DNA of 64,000 nucleotides from an uncultured Nitrosomonas sp. (GCA_902826115.1 CADEDO010000001.1:156076-220075); one strand, 5' to 3'; counted from the first letter of the stretch, positions 17,980 to 29,812 are shown. Notes: generated by a model not told the origin, from the sequence alone. Program-made: numbers and translations.

Positions 17980-18067
17980 TTGATTTTCCGATAGCAGTTC
18001 GGAGCTGATGATATTTCAACAATAGGTTGATCGCTGTGATAAATAGCACACACAATTTCTCTAATAC

Positions 18068-18721
18068 TCAAAAGGTAAACCTTGCTGGTTGCAATGCATT
18101 GATGAAAGGAGCCGTGCAGGTTTCAAACAACTGAGTGGTTTTGAATTCGCCAGGTGCTGTGCAAGTAATCAACAAAGCTTCCATCACGGGATCTTCACCG
18201 ACAATTGCAAATAATCGTCCGCCCGGATTGAGGCTTTTCAAAAAGGTTTCGGGTAAAACCGGGGTTGATGCGGTTAACACGATAACATCATATGGTTCAT
18301 GTTTAGACCAGCCTTGCGCAGCATCGCCTTGCTCGACCGTTACGTTAGTAATTCCGTGTGTTCTAAGATTATTTTCTGCCATGGCTTTTAGTTCAGGCAC
18401 GATTTCGACACTATAAACATGTGCGCCCTTTTCAGCCAACAGGGCCGTCAGATAGCCGCTGCCACTTCCAACTTCAAGAATTTTGTCTGTTTTCTGCACG
18501 TGGAGTTCCTGTAAAATGCGCGCTTCCATTTTGGGAGCCAGCATGACTTGACCATGACCCAAAGGAGTTTCCATGTCGACAAAAGCCATTGCACGATTGG
18601 CGGGCAGTACAAATTCTTCGCGCCGAATTTTGTACAATAAATCCAGGACACTATCGTCCAACACATTCCATGTGCGGATTTGTTGCACAACCATATTAAA
18701 TCGAGTTTCTTCAAGATTCAT
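18068..18721 (-). CDS. protein-L-isoaspartate O-methyltransferase family protein
   Basis: A 217-residue SAM-dependent methyltransferase related to Pcm, which starts repair of isomerised aspartyl residues. The SAM-binding motif is LEVGSGSGYLTALLAEKGAHVYSVE (~78-102), preceded by the Pcm-like MVQQIRTWNV(L) start and ETPLGHGQVMLAPKMEARIL, where canonical Pcm has the substrate-loop serine motif. The variant loop means it may have a different substrate. It is placed immediately upstream of the TolC-like gene and is probably co-transcribed; homologues in this position are common in betaproteobacteria, their true function being unclear. Confidence 0.88.
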   Translation of the reverse strand: MNLEETRFNMVVQQIRTWNVLDDSVLDLLYKIRREEFVLPANRAMAFVDMETPLGHGQVMLAPKMEARILQELHVQKTDKILEVGSGSGYLTALLAEKGAHVYSVEIVPELKAMAENNLRTHGITNVTVEQGDAAQGWSKHEPYDVIVLTASTPVLPETFLKSLNPGGRLFAIVGEDPVMEALLITCTAPGEFKTTQLFETCTAPFINALQPARFTF

Positions 18722-18790
18722 TTCTAGATCCGTATTCTTAATTGAGGTAAGACTTGCAATTATTTCACATTTCCATTAGCTTCACAGCAT

Positions 18791-20821
<2,031 letters not shown>

Positions 20822-20876
20822 TGCCGATGGTAGGATGCTAGTTAATTTCAACTTTATAAAAGCATAACAACAACGT

Positions 20877-21701
20877 ATGGATATCATTTTATTATTTAAA
20901 GCATTGATCCTGGGCGTTGTTGAAGGATTGACTGAATTCCTGCCCGTTTCTTCTACCGGTCATTTGATTCTGGTAGGCGATTTGCTCGATTTCAACGATG
21001 AACGTGCGATGGTTTTTACCATTGCGATTCAGCTGGGTGCCATATTGGCGGTTTGCTGGGAATATCGTAGCAAAATTGCCGAAGTTGTATTGGGTATTGG
21101 TTCAAGTAAAGCCGCCAATCGATTTGTGATCAACCTGCTAATCGCATTCATGCCGGCTGCCATTATGGGGCTGTTGTTCATCAAAACCATCAAGCTTTAT
21201 TTGTTTCATCCCGTGCCGGTTGCGCTGGCGTTGATTATCGGCGGCTTGCTGATTTTATGGGCGGAACGCAGAGAGCATGTCATCGAAGTAGAGCAAGTCG
21301 ATGACATGGATTGGAAGCACGCGTTAAAAGTTGGCTTGGCACAATGTCTGGCGCTGATACCTGGCACCTCCCGCTCGGGCGCTACGATTATTGGTGGCCT
21401 GTTTTTCGGCTTGTCGCGCAAGGCCTCGACGGAATTTTCATTTTTCCTGGCCATTCCTATCATGTTTGCGGCTACATTTTATGATGTTTACAAACACCGC
21501 GAGTTTCTGGAATGGAATGACCTGAGCATGTTTGCCGTGGGTTTTGTGGCTGCTTTTATCAGTGCGCTGTTGGCGGTGCGTGGTTTACTGCGCTTTATCA
21601 GCAATCACGATTTTACCGTGTTTGCTTGGTATCGCATCGTGTTTGGCATCATTATTCTGACAACCGCCTATACAGGCGTTATTGCCTGGTCAGAGGTGTA
21701 A
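20877..21701 (+). CDS. uppP: undecaprenyl-diphosphatase
   Basis: An inner-membrane enzyme that removes a phosphate from undecaprenyl diphosphate, recycling the lipid carrier for peptidoglycan and other polymers (also called BacA). The 274 residues contain about eight membrane segments, the signature [17 protein letters not shown] (~16-32) and the second active-site motif [14 protein letters not shown] (~162-175). It follows thiC by 55 bp and could share its transcript, though no functional link is expected. Confidence 0.97.
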   Translation: MDIILLFKALILGVVEGLTEFLPVSSTGHLILVGDLLDFNDERAMVFTIAIQLGAILAVCWEYRSKIAEVVLGIGSSKAANRFVINLLIAFMPAAIMGLLFIKTIKLYLFHPVPVALALIIGGLLILWAERREHVIEVEQVDDMDWKHALKVGLAQCLALIPGTSRSGATIIGGLFFGLSRKASTEFSFFLAIPIMFAATFYDVYKHREFLEWNDLSMFAVGFVAAFISALLAVRGLLRFISNHDFTVFAWYRIVFGIIILTTAYTGVIAWSEV

Positions 21702-21771
21702 AGCGGGATTCTTTCAATTTCCGTTCATAGTATCGAAATATTCTGCAAATTTGCTAAGCCGCTTCGGTCCG

Positions 21772-21950
21772 TTATCCGTTGATTTTTTCAAAATCAAAGG
21801 GAAAATGATAGTAATCAGCTTGGTCAAATTCCTTATTCTGTAACCATGGTAATTCCATTACCTTCCAACCAGAATTTTCCATGTTTCTGTTTTATCTCCA
21901 CCGTTATCTTGCGCTAAACCTTCAAGCAGGTTATGGCATTACGTAAAGTC
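21772..21950 (-). pseudogene. relic of a rhodanese gene
   Basis: On the minus strand the translation reads DFT-stop-CHNLLEG, then GDKTETWKILVG and, after a one-base shift, ELPWLQNKEFDQADYYHF before a stop at 21772. This matches the C-terminal half of the intact rhodanese at 25023-25475 (DFTDCYNILEGFEGDK...GWKAAGLPWVQS). An internal stop and a frameshift are present and the catalytic-cysteine region is absent, so it is a dead fragment. It sits in the 467-bp gap between uppP and the RTX gene; the rest of the gap shows nothing else. Confidence 0.65.
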
Positions 21951-22168
21951 ACAGCGGTCGTGCATTTTGCGAAACCTGATTCACTTTTTCCCGTAAGAAA
22001 AACGCTACAGTCCGCATGCTTAGGGATGCAAATACGCTGAATCTAAGTGATTCAGAGTCGTATTTCATATTATCCTACACTACTACTGGTTTTATTCTTA
22101 CATTTTCATTGACTGAGTTATTAAAAAATCACATAATATTTTTTAATAAACTATTCCAGGAACAGAAA

Positions 22169-23500
22169 ATGACAATCAATGCAAAAGCAACTACCTTTAC
22201 CTTCGGTACGACAGGCAATGACATTATTAACGCCCAATATCTATTGGGTGATCTGATTGACGGTTTGGCGGGCGATGATACGATCACGGGGCTTGATGGC
22301 AACGACACGCTGATCGGCGGTACAGGAAAAGATACGTTGAGCGGTCTTGGCGGTAATGATCTGCTCGATGGTGGTTCAGGCAACGACCGGTTGTTTGGAG
22401 GTAGCGGGGATGATCTCCTGCGTCCTGACAATGGATTGATCGGTGCCGATTATATTGATGGTGGCGATGGACTGGATACTGTCGATTATGGCTTATCAGG
22501 AGCCACTCGCGGCATACGCGTTGATTTGCGCATTGTTACCGCACAGGATACGCGTGGCGCAGGGAGGGATACGATCGTCAATATCGAGAATGTTACGGGT
22601 ACCAGGTTCAACGACACGCTTATCGGCTCAAGTGCCGCCAATATTCTTTCGGGCGGTGAAGGTAGCGACAATTTGGATGGCGGCGATGGTCATGACGTTA
22701 TTGAAGGTGGAAGTGGCAACGATAATCTGAAGGGTGGTATCGGAAATGACCGGATTGCTCCAGACAATGGAGGAACCGGAAATGATGTCGTGAATGGCGG
22801 AATTGGTATCGACACGGTTGATTATCGCAATTTAACGGGAACTCAAGGTGTTCAGCTCGATTTGCGCTTGACGGGAGCGCAAGACACGAAAGGCGCTGGA
22901 ATCGATACGATCCTCAATATCGAACAAATTTATGGTTCCAATTACAACGATACGATTATTGGCACAAATGGCGATAATTGGATGCATGCCAGTAAGGGCA
23001 GTGATAGCCTGTTTGGAAGCGACGGTAACGATTCGCTGTTCAGCGACCCGGTTGATAATGCCGGTGATAATTTAGATGGCGGGAGTGGTAATGATATTCT
23101 TCGGGGTGGTTTTGGTAATGACACGCTGAGTGGTGGGCTGGGAGATGACCGTCTAACAGGATCTTGGGGTAGCGACCAGTTGTCAGGTGGGGCTGGTGTA
23201 GATTTATTTACCTTCTCGGGCGAATACGATTCCTCGGTTGCGGCACCTGATGTCATTCTCGATTTCAATGGCGCAGAAGATACCATTAGTCTGCAATCAT
23301 GGAATATAACGGCGACACGCGCCTTCATTGGAACTAGCGCGTTTACAGGGACAGGCATCACGGAAATCCGCGTAACCAGCGATGGAGTAACTCAACTAGT
23401 CGAAGTTGATCACGATGGCAACGGCAGTGGCGATGTTGACATGGCGATCAAAGTTGTCGGCACAGCACTGACTCTGGAAGATTTTATCTTCGCTAACTAA
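22169..23500 (+). CDS. RTX-repeat calcium-binding protein (haemolysin-type)
   Basis: A 443-residue, acidic, glycine- and aspartate-rich protein built of nonapeptide GGxGxDxLx repeats in at least three blocks separated by segments such as RGIRVDLRIVTAQDT and VQLDLRLTGAQDT, an internal duplication. The C-terminal ~100 residues (VILDFNGAEDTISL ... ALTLEDFIFAN) resemble the secretion-signal region of RTX proteins. The repeats fold into calcium-filled beta rolls outside the cell. The ATG at 22169 follows an AGGAA ribosome site; an upstream in-frame ATG at 22016 adds an implausible 51 residues. There is no catalytic domain, so it may be an adhesin or surface-layer component. No dedicated type I secretion genes adjoin it. 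Confidence 0.9.
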   Translation: MTINAKATTFTFGTTGNDIINAQYLLGDLIDGLAGDDTITGLDGNDTLIGGTGKDTLSGLGGNDLLDGGSGNDRLFGGSGDDLLRPDNGLIGADYIDGGDGLDTVDYGLSGATRGIRVDLRIVTAQDTRGAGRDTIVNIENVTGTRFNDTLIGSSAANILSGGEGSDNLDGGDGHDVIEGGSGNDNLKGGIGNDRIAPDNGGTGNDVVNGGIGIDTVDYRNLTGTQGVQLDLRLTGAQDTKGAGIDTILNIEQIYGSNYNDTIIGTNGDNWMHASKGSDSLFGSDGNDSLFSDPVDNAGDNLDGGSGNDILRGGFGNDTLSGGLGDDRLTGSWGSDQLSGGAGVDLFTFSGEYDSSVAAPDVILDFNGAEDTISLQSWNITATRAFIGTSAFTGTGITEIRVTSDGVTQLVEVDHDGNGSGDVDMAIKVVGTALTLEDFIFAN

Positions 23501-23532
23501 TTAATTGGCGGAAAGGATTTGTTGATAAATTT

Positions 23533-24909
23533 CTATGGGACTAATAAATAACATACCGTCGAAATGACGGCGATCCCAATAAAATTAAGCGCAAGTCCTT
23601 CGCGTGCCATGCGCGCCATTGGAATCATGCCGGTCCCAAAAACAATGGCATTCGGTGGCGTTCCCACAGGCATCATGAATCCATAACTGGCACTGATGGT
23701 AGCCGGCACCATCAATAAAGCCGGATCAACACCCGCAGCCAGCCCGGCAGGGGCAAGAATCGGCATTAATAACAGGGCTGTCGCTGTATTGCTGGTCACT
23801 TCGGTCAGAAAAGTGACGGCCAGTGCAATCGTTGCAATAAGCACCAGCGGGTGCAATTCGGAAAGTACCGTTAACTGCTCACCGATGAATTTGGATAATC
23901 CGGATTCAACAAACGCCTGAGCTATGGCAATGCCACCCGCGAAGAGAATGAGGATGCCCCAAGGAACCTTCACGGCAGTCTCCCAATCGAGTAATTTTCC
24001 ACTTCTGCCATTAGGAATCAGAAACAGGGTGATCACGGCAAGCAGCGCAACGGTAGCATCCGTGGCTCCTTTCATGCCTAACCAAAGACTCCAGCCGCCA
24101 AATGGCTCGGTACGTGTGACCCAAGCCAGCACAGTGATGCCAAAAACCATCAATACGCGTTTTTCTTCCGTGCGCCACGAGCCTGTCGAGGGCATGGTCA
24201 ATTCACCGACGTAGTCCAGGTTGCGCGTCAGCCACAAGCCTGCCAGTGGAATCATCAACAGCACCACAGGGATTGCCCAGGCCATCCATTGAACAAAGCT
24301 GACCGTTGTACCGGTAAAGTTCTGGTATTCCTGCATGAAAACCAGATTGGGCGCTGTGCCAATCGGCGTGCCTACACCGCCTATGCTGCTTCCGTATGCG
24401 ATGGATAATAACAAGGGTAGCGCAAGCTTCTTATCTTCACTGCGATCGATCACAGCCAGTGCAAGCGGCAGCATCATCAAGGCGGTGGCGGTATTGGAAA
24501 TCCACATACTGAGCGCTGCGCATGCGCACATAAAACCCATTACGATGCGCCGACTGCTATTGCCGCCAACCAGCCTTATCAATCCCAGCGCAAGCCGATG
24601 ATGCGTCCCGGAATGCGCCATAGCCGCTGACAGCATAAATCCGCCCAGCATCAACAACACCAAATCGCTTCCATAGGCTTTGGCGATCTCTTCCTTGGGC
24701 AGTACTTCAGCCAATGGGAAAATCACCAATGGAATCAGCGAAGTCACCGGAATCGGGATCGGTTCGAAAATCCACCAAACAACACATAGCATCGCTACTC
24801 CACCCGTCCAGCAGGCTTTAGCATCCCAGCCGGATACGCTCATACCCCAGGCTAGCCCTGCGGCAAGCAGAGGTCCCGTAATTAATGCCCAATGACGTGA
24901 TGTATGCAT
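23533..24909 (-). CDS. DASS-family (SLC13) sodium/dicarboxylate or sulfate symporter
   Basis: A 458-residue inner-membrane transporter with about eleven hydrophobic segments. The two SNT signature loops that bind sodium and the carboxylate are present: SNTATALMMLPLAL in the first half and TSNTATALLLMPIL in the second, along with a conserved end PVGTPPNAIVFGTG. Family members import succinate and other C4-dicarboxylates, citrate or sulfate with sodium; substrate cannot be told from the sequence. It runs toward the RTX gene and is not in an operon. Confidence 0.92.
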   Translation of the reverse strand: MHTSRHWALITGPLLAAGLAWGMSVSGWDAKACWTGGVAMLCVVWWIFEPIPIPVTSLIPLVIFPLAEVLPKEEIAKAYGSDLVLLMLGGFMLSAAMAHSGTHHRLALGLIRLVGGNSSRRIVMGFMCACAALSMWISNTATALMMLPLALAVIDRSEDKKLALPLLLSIAYGSSIGGVGTPIGTAPNLVFMQEYQNFTGTTVSFVQWMAWAIPVVLLMIPLAGLWLTRNLDYVGELTMPSTGSWRTEEKRVLMVFGITVLAWVTRTEPFGGWSLWLGMKGATDATVALLAVITLFLIPNGRSGKLLDWETAVKVPWGILILFAGGIAIAQAFVESGLSKFIGEQLTVLSELHPLVLIATIALAVTFLTEVTSNTATALLLMPILAPAGLAAGVDPALLMVPATISASYGFMMPVGTPPNAIVFGTGMIPMARMAREGLALNFIGIAVISTVCYLLVP

Positions 24910-25022
24910 GACTATTATTTATTTTTTATCGATGTATGTGGTTAAAGTTGGTACTGGGCTGGTGATTGGCGCACGATGTAGAACGCTCTGGCATACCGCA
25001 TCACACAGCCTGATCGGCTACC

Positions 25023-25475
25023 CTAGCTTTGCACCCATGGTAATCCGGCCGCTTTCCAGCCGGAGTCTTTGCCTCTATGGCCGTTTTCGTCTTTATCACC
25101 CTCAAAGCCCTCAAGGATGTTGTAGCAATCGGTAAAATCGGCTTGGCTGGCGATCATTGCGGCTTGATTGGAGCGCGCGCCGCTGCGGCAGATAAACAAT
25201 ACCGGCAATGTTTTATCAACGGATTCTGTCAATTGATTCAGAAAATGGGGATTGGGCTGCATGTCGGGATAGGATCGTAACTCGATTTCGGTTGCGCCAG
25301 GAATGCGCCCGACCCAGTCCAATTCAGCACGGGAACGCACATCCACCAATTGAGCTTGCATAGATTCCTGCAACACTCGATAAGCTTCCATTGGCAACAA
25401 TGCCCCTTTGTAAGGAAGTCCCATTTCATTTGCGCGTTGTCGCGCTTTTTCCAGTATTTCTGCGGTCGTTTCCAT
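25023..25475 (-). CDS. rhodanese-like sulfurtransferase
   Basis: A single-domain rhodanese of 150 residues, likely a persulfide carrier in sulfur transfer or cyanide detoxification. The catalytic loop is CRSGARS with C96 as the persulfide site, preceded by LVDVRSRAELDWVGRIPGA. The start at 25475 follows a GAGGATAA ribosome site; a start at 25565 would add a poor 30-residue extension. The end WKAAGLPW is typical of the small proteobacterial rhodanese family. A decayed copy lies at 21772-21950. Confidence 0.92.
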   Translation of the reverse strand: METTAEILEKARQRANEMGLPYKGALLPMEAYRVLQESMQAQLVDVRSRAELDWVGRIPGATEIELRSYPDMQPNPHFLNQLTESVDKTLPVLFICRSGARSNQAAMIASQADFTDCYNILEGFEGDKDENGHRGKDSGWKAAGLPWVQS

Positions 25476-25579
25476 AATTATCCTCGTGATGATGTTAAGA
25501 ATGATCGGTGGATTCCCTTTATAATAGATAACACCGAGTGCCCATTCATCTTTTGCGTTGCCCATATTATAACCGCCTC

Positions 25580-26311
25580 ATGGAAAAAATTCGTTTATCC
25601 AAACTCATGTCCGAACAAGGCATCTGCTCGCGCCGGGAGGCGGACCGCTATATTGAACTGGGCTGGGTATTTGTCGATGGCGAGCAAATTTCTGAATTGG
25701 GCACTAAAATTTATCCCACGCAGAAAATCAAGCTGAATAAAGCGGCTCAGATGCAACAGACTCAATTGGTGACGCTATTGCTAAACAAGCCCATCGGCTA
25801 TGTTTCCGGGCAGCCAGAGCCCGGTTATCAGCCAGCCGTGGTGTTGATCAAGCCGGAAAATCAGTTTATCAGTCAACCATCCACCAAGCGCTTTCAACCC
25901 GCGCATTTAAGGAATCTGGCGCCGGCCGGTCGGCTGGACATCGATTCGCAAGGCTTGTTGGTGTTGACGCAGGATGGCCGCATTGCCAAGCAGCTGATCG
26001 GCGAAGATTCTCAGATTGAAAAAGAATATCTGGTGCGAGTCTCCGGCACTCTATCCAAGGAAAATCTGGCGCTGCTGAATTTCGGCTTGAGTCTGGATGG
26101 CAAAGCCCTCAAGCGTGCGCAGGTCACTTGGCAAAATCAGGATCAACTGCGTTTCATTCTGCACGAAGGTAAAAAGCGCCAAATTCGCCGCATGTGTGAG
26201 TTGGTGAATCTGAAAATTACCGGCTTGAAGCGCGTGCGCATTGGCAAAGTGAAATTAGGCAATTTGCCTGAAGGCCAGTGGCGCTACCTGGAGGATGGTG
26301 AGCACTTTTGA
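25580..26311 (+). CDS. rluF: 23S rRNA pseudouridine synthase, RluF-like
   Basis: An RsuA-family pseudouridine synthase of 243 residues. An N-terminal S4 RNA-binding domain (~1-60, [30 protein letters not shown]) precedes the catalytic domain with [11 protein letters not shown] (catalytic D120) and [10 protein letters not shown]. Overall it resembles RluF, which modifies U2604 of 23S rRNA and also tRNA-Tyr. The ATG at 25580 begins the S4 domain; 25538 is a less likely upstream start. DUF2835 and ettA genes follow on the same strand. Confidence 0.85.
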   Translation: MEKIRLSKLMSEQGICSRREADRYIELGWVFVDGEQISELGTKIYPTQKIKLNKAAQMQQTQLVTLLLNKPIGYVSGQPEPGYQPAVVLIKPENQFISQPSTKRFQPAHLRNLAPAGRLDIDSQGLLVLTQDGRIAKQLIGEDSQIEKEYLVRVSGTLSKENLALLNFGLSLDGKALKRAQVTWQNQDQLRFILHEGKKRQIRRMCELVNLKITGLKRVRIGKVKLGNLPEGQWRYLEDGEHF

Positions 26312-26350
26312 CGGCGCAAGGCCGGTCTAAGGAAACTGTGAGGTTGTCAG

Positions 26351-26581
26351 ATGCATCAGCGTTTGCGGGTTGTTCTCAAAATCTTTTCGCATGAACTCTT
26401 AGCCTATTACGAAGGAGCCGTGGAAGAGGTGGTGGCACAAGCCACCGATGGTCGCATCATAAGATTCCCAGCCAATATCCTGCGTTCCGTGGTGCGGAGC
26501 AATGGAGTGCATGGTACGTTTGAATTGGTTTTTGATGAAAATCATAAATTTGTGTCGATCACTCGCGTACCCGATGAATGA
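26351..26581 (+). CDS. DUF2835 family protein
   Basis: A 76-residue conserved small protein of unknown function found in many proteobacteria. The sequence MHQRLRVVLKIFSHELLAYYEG, the central GRIIRFPANILR and the end GTFELVFDENHKFVSI fit the family, which seems to be a small all-beta fold. There is no signal peptide or membrane segment. It lies between rluF (39 bp) and ettA (99 bp). Confidence 0.85.
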   Translation: MHQRLRVVLKIFSHELLAYYEGAVEEVVAQATDGRIIRFPANILRSVVRSNGVHGTFELVFDENHKFVSITRVPDE

Positions 26582-26680
26582 CCTCTGTGCAATCGCTTCT
26601 TTCATTGCCGGAAAACGTGCGCTAAACTCAGCCCTTATCGAAAACCTGTTATTTTTTCCCATTAAACAAAGATTAAACCC

Positions 26681-28345
26681 ATGGCTCAATATGTAATGTC
26701 GATGCTCCGCGTGAGCAAAATAGTTCCTCCCAAGCGTCAAATCATCAAAGATATTTCACTCAGCTTTTTTCCCGGCGCAAAGATTGGCTTGCTGGGCTTG
26801 AACGGTTCCGGTAAGTCCACCGTGTTGCGTATCATGGCGGGCGCGGACAAGGAATTTGACGGTGAAGTACAACGTCTACCCAACATTCGCATTGGTTATC
26901 TGCCACAGGAACCCCAACTGAACCCCGAGCATACTGTGCGCGAGGAGGTGGAAGAAGGTTTGGGTGAAGTGATGCAGGCACAGAAAAAACTGGATGAAGT
27001 GTATGCCGCTTATGCCGAAGAAGGCGCTGATTTTGATGCCCTGGCAGAAGAACAGGCGCGTCTGGAAGCGATCATCGCCACTGCTGGCAGCGATGCGTCA
27101 CATCAGATGGAAATTGCCGCCGATGCATTGCGCCTGCCGCCCTGGGATGCCGTGATCAAGCACCTCTCCGGCGGGGAAAAGCGCCGCGTTGCATTGTGTA
27201 AATTGTTACTGGAGAAACCGGACATGCTGCTGCTGGACGAGCCGACCAACCATCTGGATGCCGAATCCGTGGAATGGCTCGAGCAATTTCTGGTGCGCTT
27301 TCCCGGCACAGTCGTGGCGGTGACCCACGACCGCTACTTCCTCGATAACGCCGCCGAATGGATATTGGAACTCGACCGCGGTCATGGCATACCGTGGAAA
27401 GGTAATTACTCAAGCTGGTTGGAGCAGAAAGAAGCCCGGCTGGAGCAGGAAAACAAGCAGATCGATGCGCACATGAAGGCGATGAAACAAGAGCTGGAAT
27501 GGGTGCGGCAAAATCCGAAAGGCCGTCAGGCCAAATCCAAAGCGCGACTCGCCCGTTTTGAAGAACTCAATTCGCAGGAATACCAGAAGCGCAACGAAAC
27601 CCAGGAAATTTTCATCCCTGCCGGTGAGCGCCTGGGTAACGAAGTCATCGAATTTGACAATGTTTCCAAAGCCTACGGCGACCGGCTGTTGATCGATAAT
27701 CTCAGCTTCAAAGTGCCACCGGGCGCTATCGTCGGGATCATCGGCCCGAACGGCGCGGGTAAATCCACTCTGTTCAAGTTGATTACCGGCAAGGAACAAC
27801 CCGATTCCGGCGTCGTTAAAATCGGTCCCTCTGTCAAAATCGCACATGTCGATCAGGCACGCGATACGCTGGACAATGACAAAACTGTGTTCGATGCCAT
27901 TTCCGGCGGCAACGACATCCTCACGGTCGGCAAATACACCACCCCGGCACGCGCTTATCTTGGCCGCTTTAACTTCAAGGGCGGCGATCAGCAAAAAATC
28001 ATCGGCCAACTATCCGGCGGTGAGCGTGGACGCTTACATCTCGCACAAACACTGATTTCCGGTGGCAACGTGCTGCTGCTGGACGAACCTTCCAACGACC
28101 TCGACGTGGAAACCCTGCGCGCGCTGGAAGACGCGCTGCTCGAGTTTGCCGGTTGCGTACTGGTCATCTCGCACGACCGCTGGTTCCTCGACCGTATCGC
28201 TACCCACATCCTCGCCGCGGAAGGCGAATCGCAATGGACCTTCTTCAACGGCAACTACCAGGAATACGAAGCCGACAAGAAAAAACGCCTGGGTGAAGAA
28301 GGCGCGAAACCGAAACGGATTCGGTATAAGCCGATTAGTCGGTAA
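26681..28345 (+). CDS. ettA: energy-dependent translational throttle protein EttA (ABC-F)
   Basis: A 554-residue ABC-F ATPase that binds the ribosomal E site and gates early elongation according to the ATP/ADP level. Two ABC domains are present: Walker A GLNGSGKST (~39-47) with LSGGEKRR and LLLLDEPTNHLD, then GPNGAGKST with LSGGERGR and LLLDEPSNDLD. Between them lies the arm and a charged P-site linker (EARLEQENKQIDAHMKAMKQELEW). The length and MAQYVMSM start match EttA closely. Confidence 0.96.
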   Translation: MAQYVMSMLRVSKIVPPKRQIIKDISLSFFPGAKIGLLGLNGSGKSTVLRIMAGADKEFDGEVQRLPNIRIGYLPQEPQLNPEHTVREEVEEGLGEVMQAQKKLDEVYAAYAEEGADFDALAEEQARLEAIIATAGSDASHQMEIAADALRLPPWDAVIKHLSGGEKRRVALCKLLLEKPDMLLLDEPTNHLDAESVEWLEQFLVRFPGTVVAVTHDRYFLDNAAEWILELDRGHGIPWKGNYSSWLEQKEARLEQENKQIDAHMKAMKQELEWVRQNPKGRQAKSKARLARFEELNSQEYQKRNETQEIFIPAGERLGNEVIEFDNVSKAYGDRLLIDNLSFKVPPGAIVGIIGPNGAGKSTLFKLITGKEQPDSGVVKIGPSVKIAHVDQARDTLDNDKTVFDAISGGNDILTVGKYTTPARAYLGRFNFKGGDQQKIIGQLSGGERGRLHLAQTLISGGNVLLLDEPSNDLDVETLRALEDALLEFAGCVLVISHDRWFLDRIATHILAAEGESQWTFFNGNYQEYEADKKKRLGEEGAKPKRIRYKPISR

Positions 28346-28374
28346 CACATGGACATACGTAGCATCTGAATTAC

Positions 28375-28445
28375 TGTCATTTCGAGCATAGCGAGAAATC
28401 TGTACTGTTAATTACCAAAGATTCCTCACTATGTTCGGAATGACA
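28375..28445. repeat. imperfect inverted repeat of a dispersed type
   Basis: TGTCATTTCGAGCATAGCGA, then GAAATC, is mirrored by GATTCCTC and ATGTTCGGAATGACA about 20 bp later, giving a roughly 71-bp imperfect palindrome with TGTCATT...AATGACA ends. Sequences of this kind are dispersed through many bacterial genomes as small non-coding repeat units. It lies between ettA and the ribbon-helix-helix gene and is the only notable element in that 149-bp gap. Confidence 0.55.
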
Positions 28446-28494
28446 AATGAAGGTAAACCAGAAACTCAGTTAACTGACAAGCAAGATACGCAAA

Positions 28495-28680
28495 ATGTTA
28501 GCACTCAAACTACCTGAAGAAATTGAAAATCGTCTGGCTAAGCTAGCTGCCAAAACCGGGCGCACTAAAATCTATTACGTGCGCGAAGCGATTCTGGAAC
28601 ATTTCGATGAAATGGAAGAGAAATACTTGACTATGGAACATCTGGAAAAAGCGGACAAACCTGAAAGCTGGATCAAGTAG
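28495..28680 (+). CDS. small ribbon-helix-helix protein (RelB/DUF6290-like antitoxin)
   Basis: A 61-residue protein: a short beta strand (MLALKLPEEIENRLAKLA) then two helices (TGRTKIYYVREAILEHFDEMEEK), the MetJ/Arc ribbon-helix-helix fold seen in RelB-like antitoxins that bind DNA and neutralise a RelE toxin. No RelE toxin follows; the next gene, 24 bp on, is an ABC-type ATPase. It is either an orphan antitoxin or an autorepressor of the two genes downstream. Confidence 0.8.
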   Translation: MLALKLPEEIENRLAKLAAKTGRTKIYYVREAILEHFDEMEEKYLTMEHLEKADKPESWIK

Positions 28681-28704
28681 AATTGAAACGAAAAAAAGAA
28701 ACTT

Positions 28705-29808
28705 ATGCCAGAACTAAATACTATTAGCGTTAAAGGTTTTAAGAGTATTGCTTCCGTTGAGAAGTTGAAGCTAGGAGTTATCAATGTAGTTATCGGACCG
28801 AATGGTTCCGGTAAGTCTAACTTCATTGGTGTTTTTTCCTTTTTGCATGCAATCAGAGAAGGGCATCTACAAGATTATGTGATCAAGGCAGGTGGGGCTG
28901 ACAAAGTGTTGCATTTTGGTGCGAAAACAACAAAGCTTCTTCAGATCCGTATTTCATTCCAAGATGAAACTAATGAATACGAAATTAAGCTTGTGTCTAC
29001 TGATGCAGATGAACTGGTTCCACTCTCAGAATCAGTATACTACTGGAATCAATCGAAATACCCTGGTCCTATGGGCGAAGGTCTTCCCAGAATTGGAAAA
29101 GAAGCTGGTATCAGTGCACAAAAATCTACAAAGATAGCCAGCTATGTGCGCGATCATCTCGATCGCTGGCGACTTTATCATTTTCATGATACTAGCTCCA
29201 CATCACCGATGAAAATCACGGCGGATGTCAATGACAATCGCTATTTACGTCCAGATGGTTCTAATCTAGCAGCATTTCTTTATTTCTTGCGCGAAAAGCA
29301 CAACACTTCGTACAGTCTCATTCGTCGTACCGTACAGCGAGTAGCACCATTCTTTGACGATTTTCAATTGGAGCCGCAGCAACTGAATCCGGAAAAAATC
29401 AGATTGGAGTGGAAACACAAAGGTTCAGAAGCTTATTTCGATGTATCTGCACTTTCTGATGGGACATTACGATTTATTGCGTTGGGAACGCTATTTCTTC
29501 AACCAAAGGATTATCAACCATCGGTGATTTTGGTTGATGAACCTGAACTTGGACTGCATCCTTATGCCATTACTTTGCTGGCATCACTGATTAAGCAGGT
29601 TTCTGGCAAACAAGTAATCATATCTACACAGTCCCCATTTTTGCTTGACCATTTCCAACCGGAAGATGTGTTGGTGGCAGATCGAGTGGATGGAGGCACA
29701 CAATTCACTCGACTTGATCCAGTTAAACTAAAGGGATGGTTGCAAGATTATAGTCTGGGTCAGTTGTGGGAGAAAAATGAACTGGGCGGTCGCCCCGGAG
29801 CCGAGTGA
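28705..29808 (+). CDS. ABC-type AAA ATPase of a putative two-gene defence module
   Basis: A 367-residue ATPase of the RecF/SMC/OLD type (AAA_21-like). It begins ISVKGFKSIASVEKLKLG, typical of this class; Walker A is GPNGSGKSN (31-39), an ABC signature-like LSDGTLRFIAL lies at ~251, and Walker B VILVDEPELGLHP at ~275, followed by the H-loop region STQSPFLLD. No nuclease domain is fused. The DUF4276 gene begins four bases after its stop. Such ATPase plus Toprim-like pairs occur among phage-defence systems (AbiL and PARIS are relatives in design). The role here is inferred from the pairing. Confidence 0.88.
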   Translation: MPELNTISVKGFKSIASVEKLKLGVINVVIGPNGSGKSNFIGVFSFLHAIREGHLQDYVIKAGGADKVLHFGAKTTKLLQIRISFQDETNEYEIKLVSTDADELVPLSESVYYWNQSKYPGPMGEGLPRIGKEAGISAQKSTKIASYVRDHLDRWRLYHFHDTSSTSPMKITADVNDNRYLRPDGSNLAAFLYFLREKHNTSYSLIRRTVQRVAPFFDDFQLEPQQLNPEKIRLEWKHKGSEAYFDVSALSDGTLRFIALGTLFLQPKDYQPSVILVDEPELGLHPYAITLLASLIKQVSGKQVIISTQSPFLLDHFQPEDVLVADRVDGGTQFTRLDPVKLKGWLQDYSLGQLWEKNELGGRPGAE

Positions 29809-29812
29809 ATTC

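Noticed and set aside
18035-18050. TGTGATAAATAGCACA as a CRP site for the TolC-like gene
   Set aside because: One mismatch in the right arm and no supporting copies; mentioned only in the gene entry.
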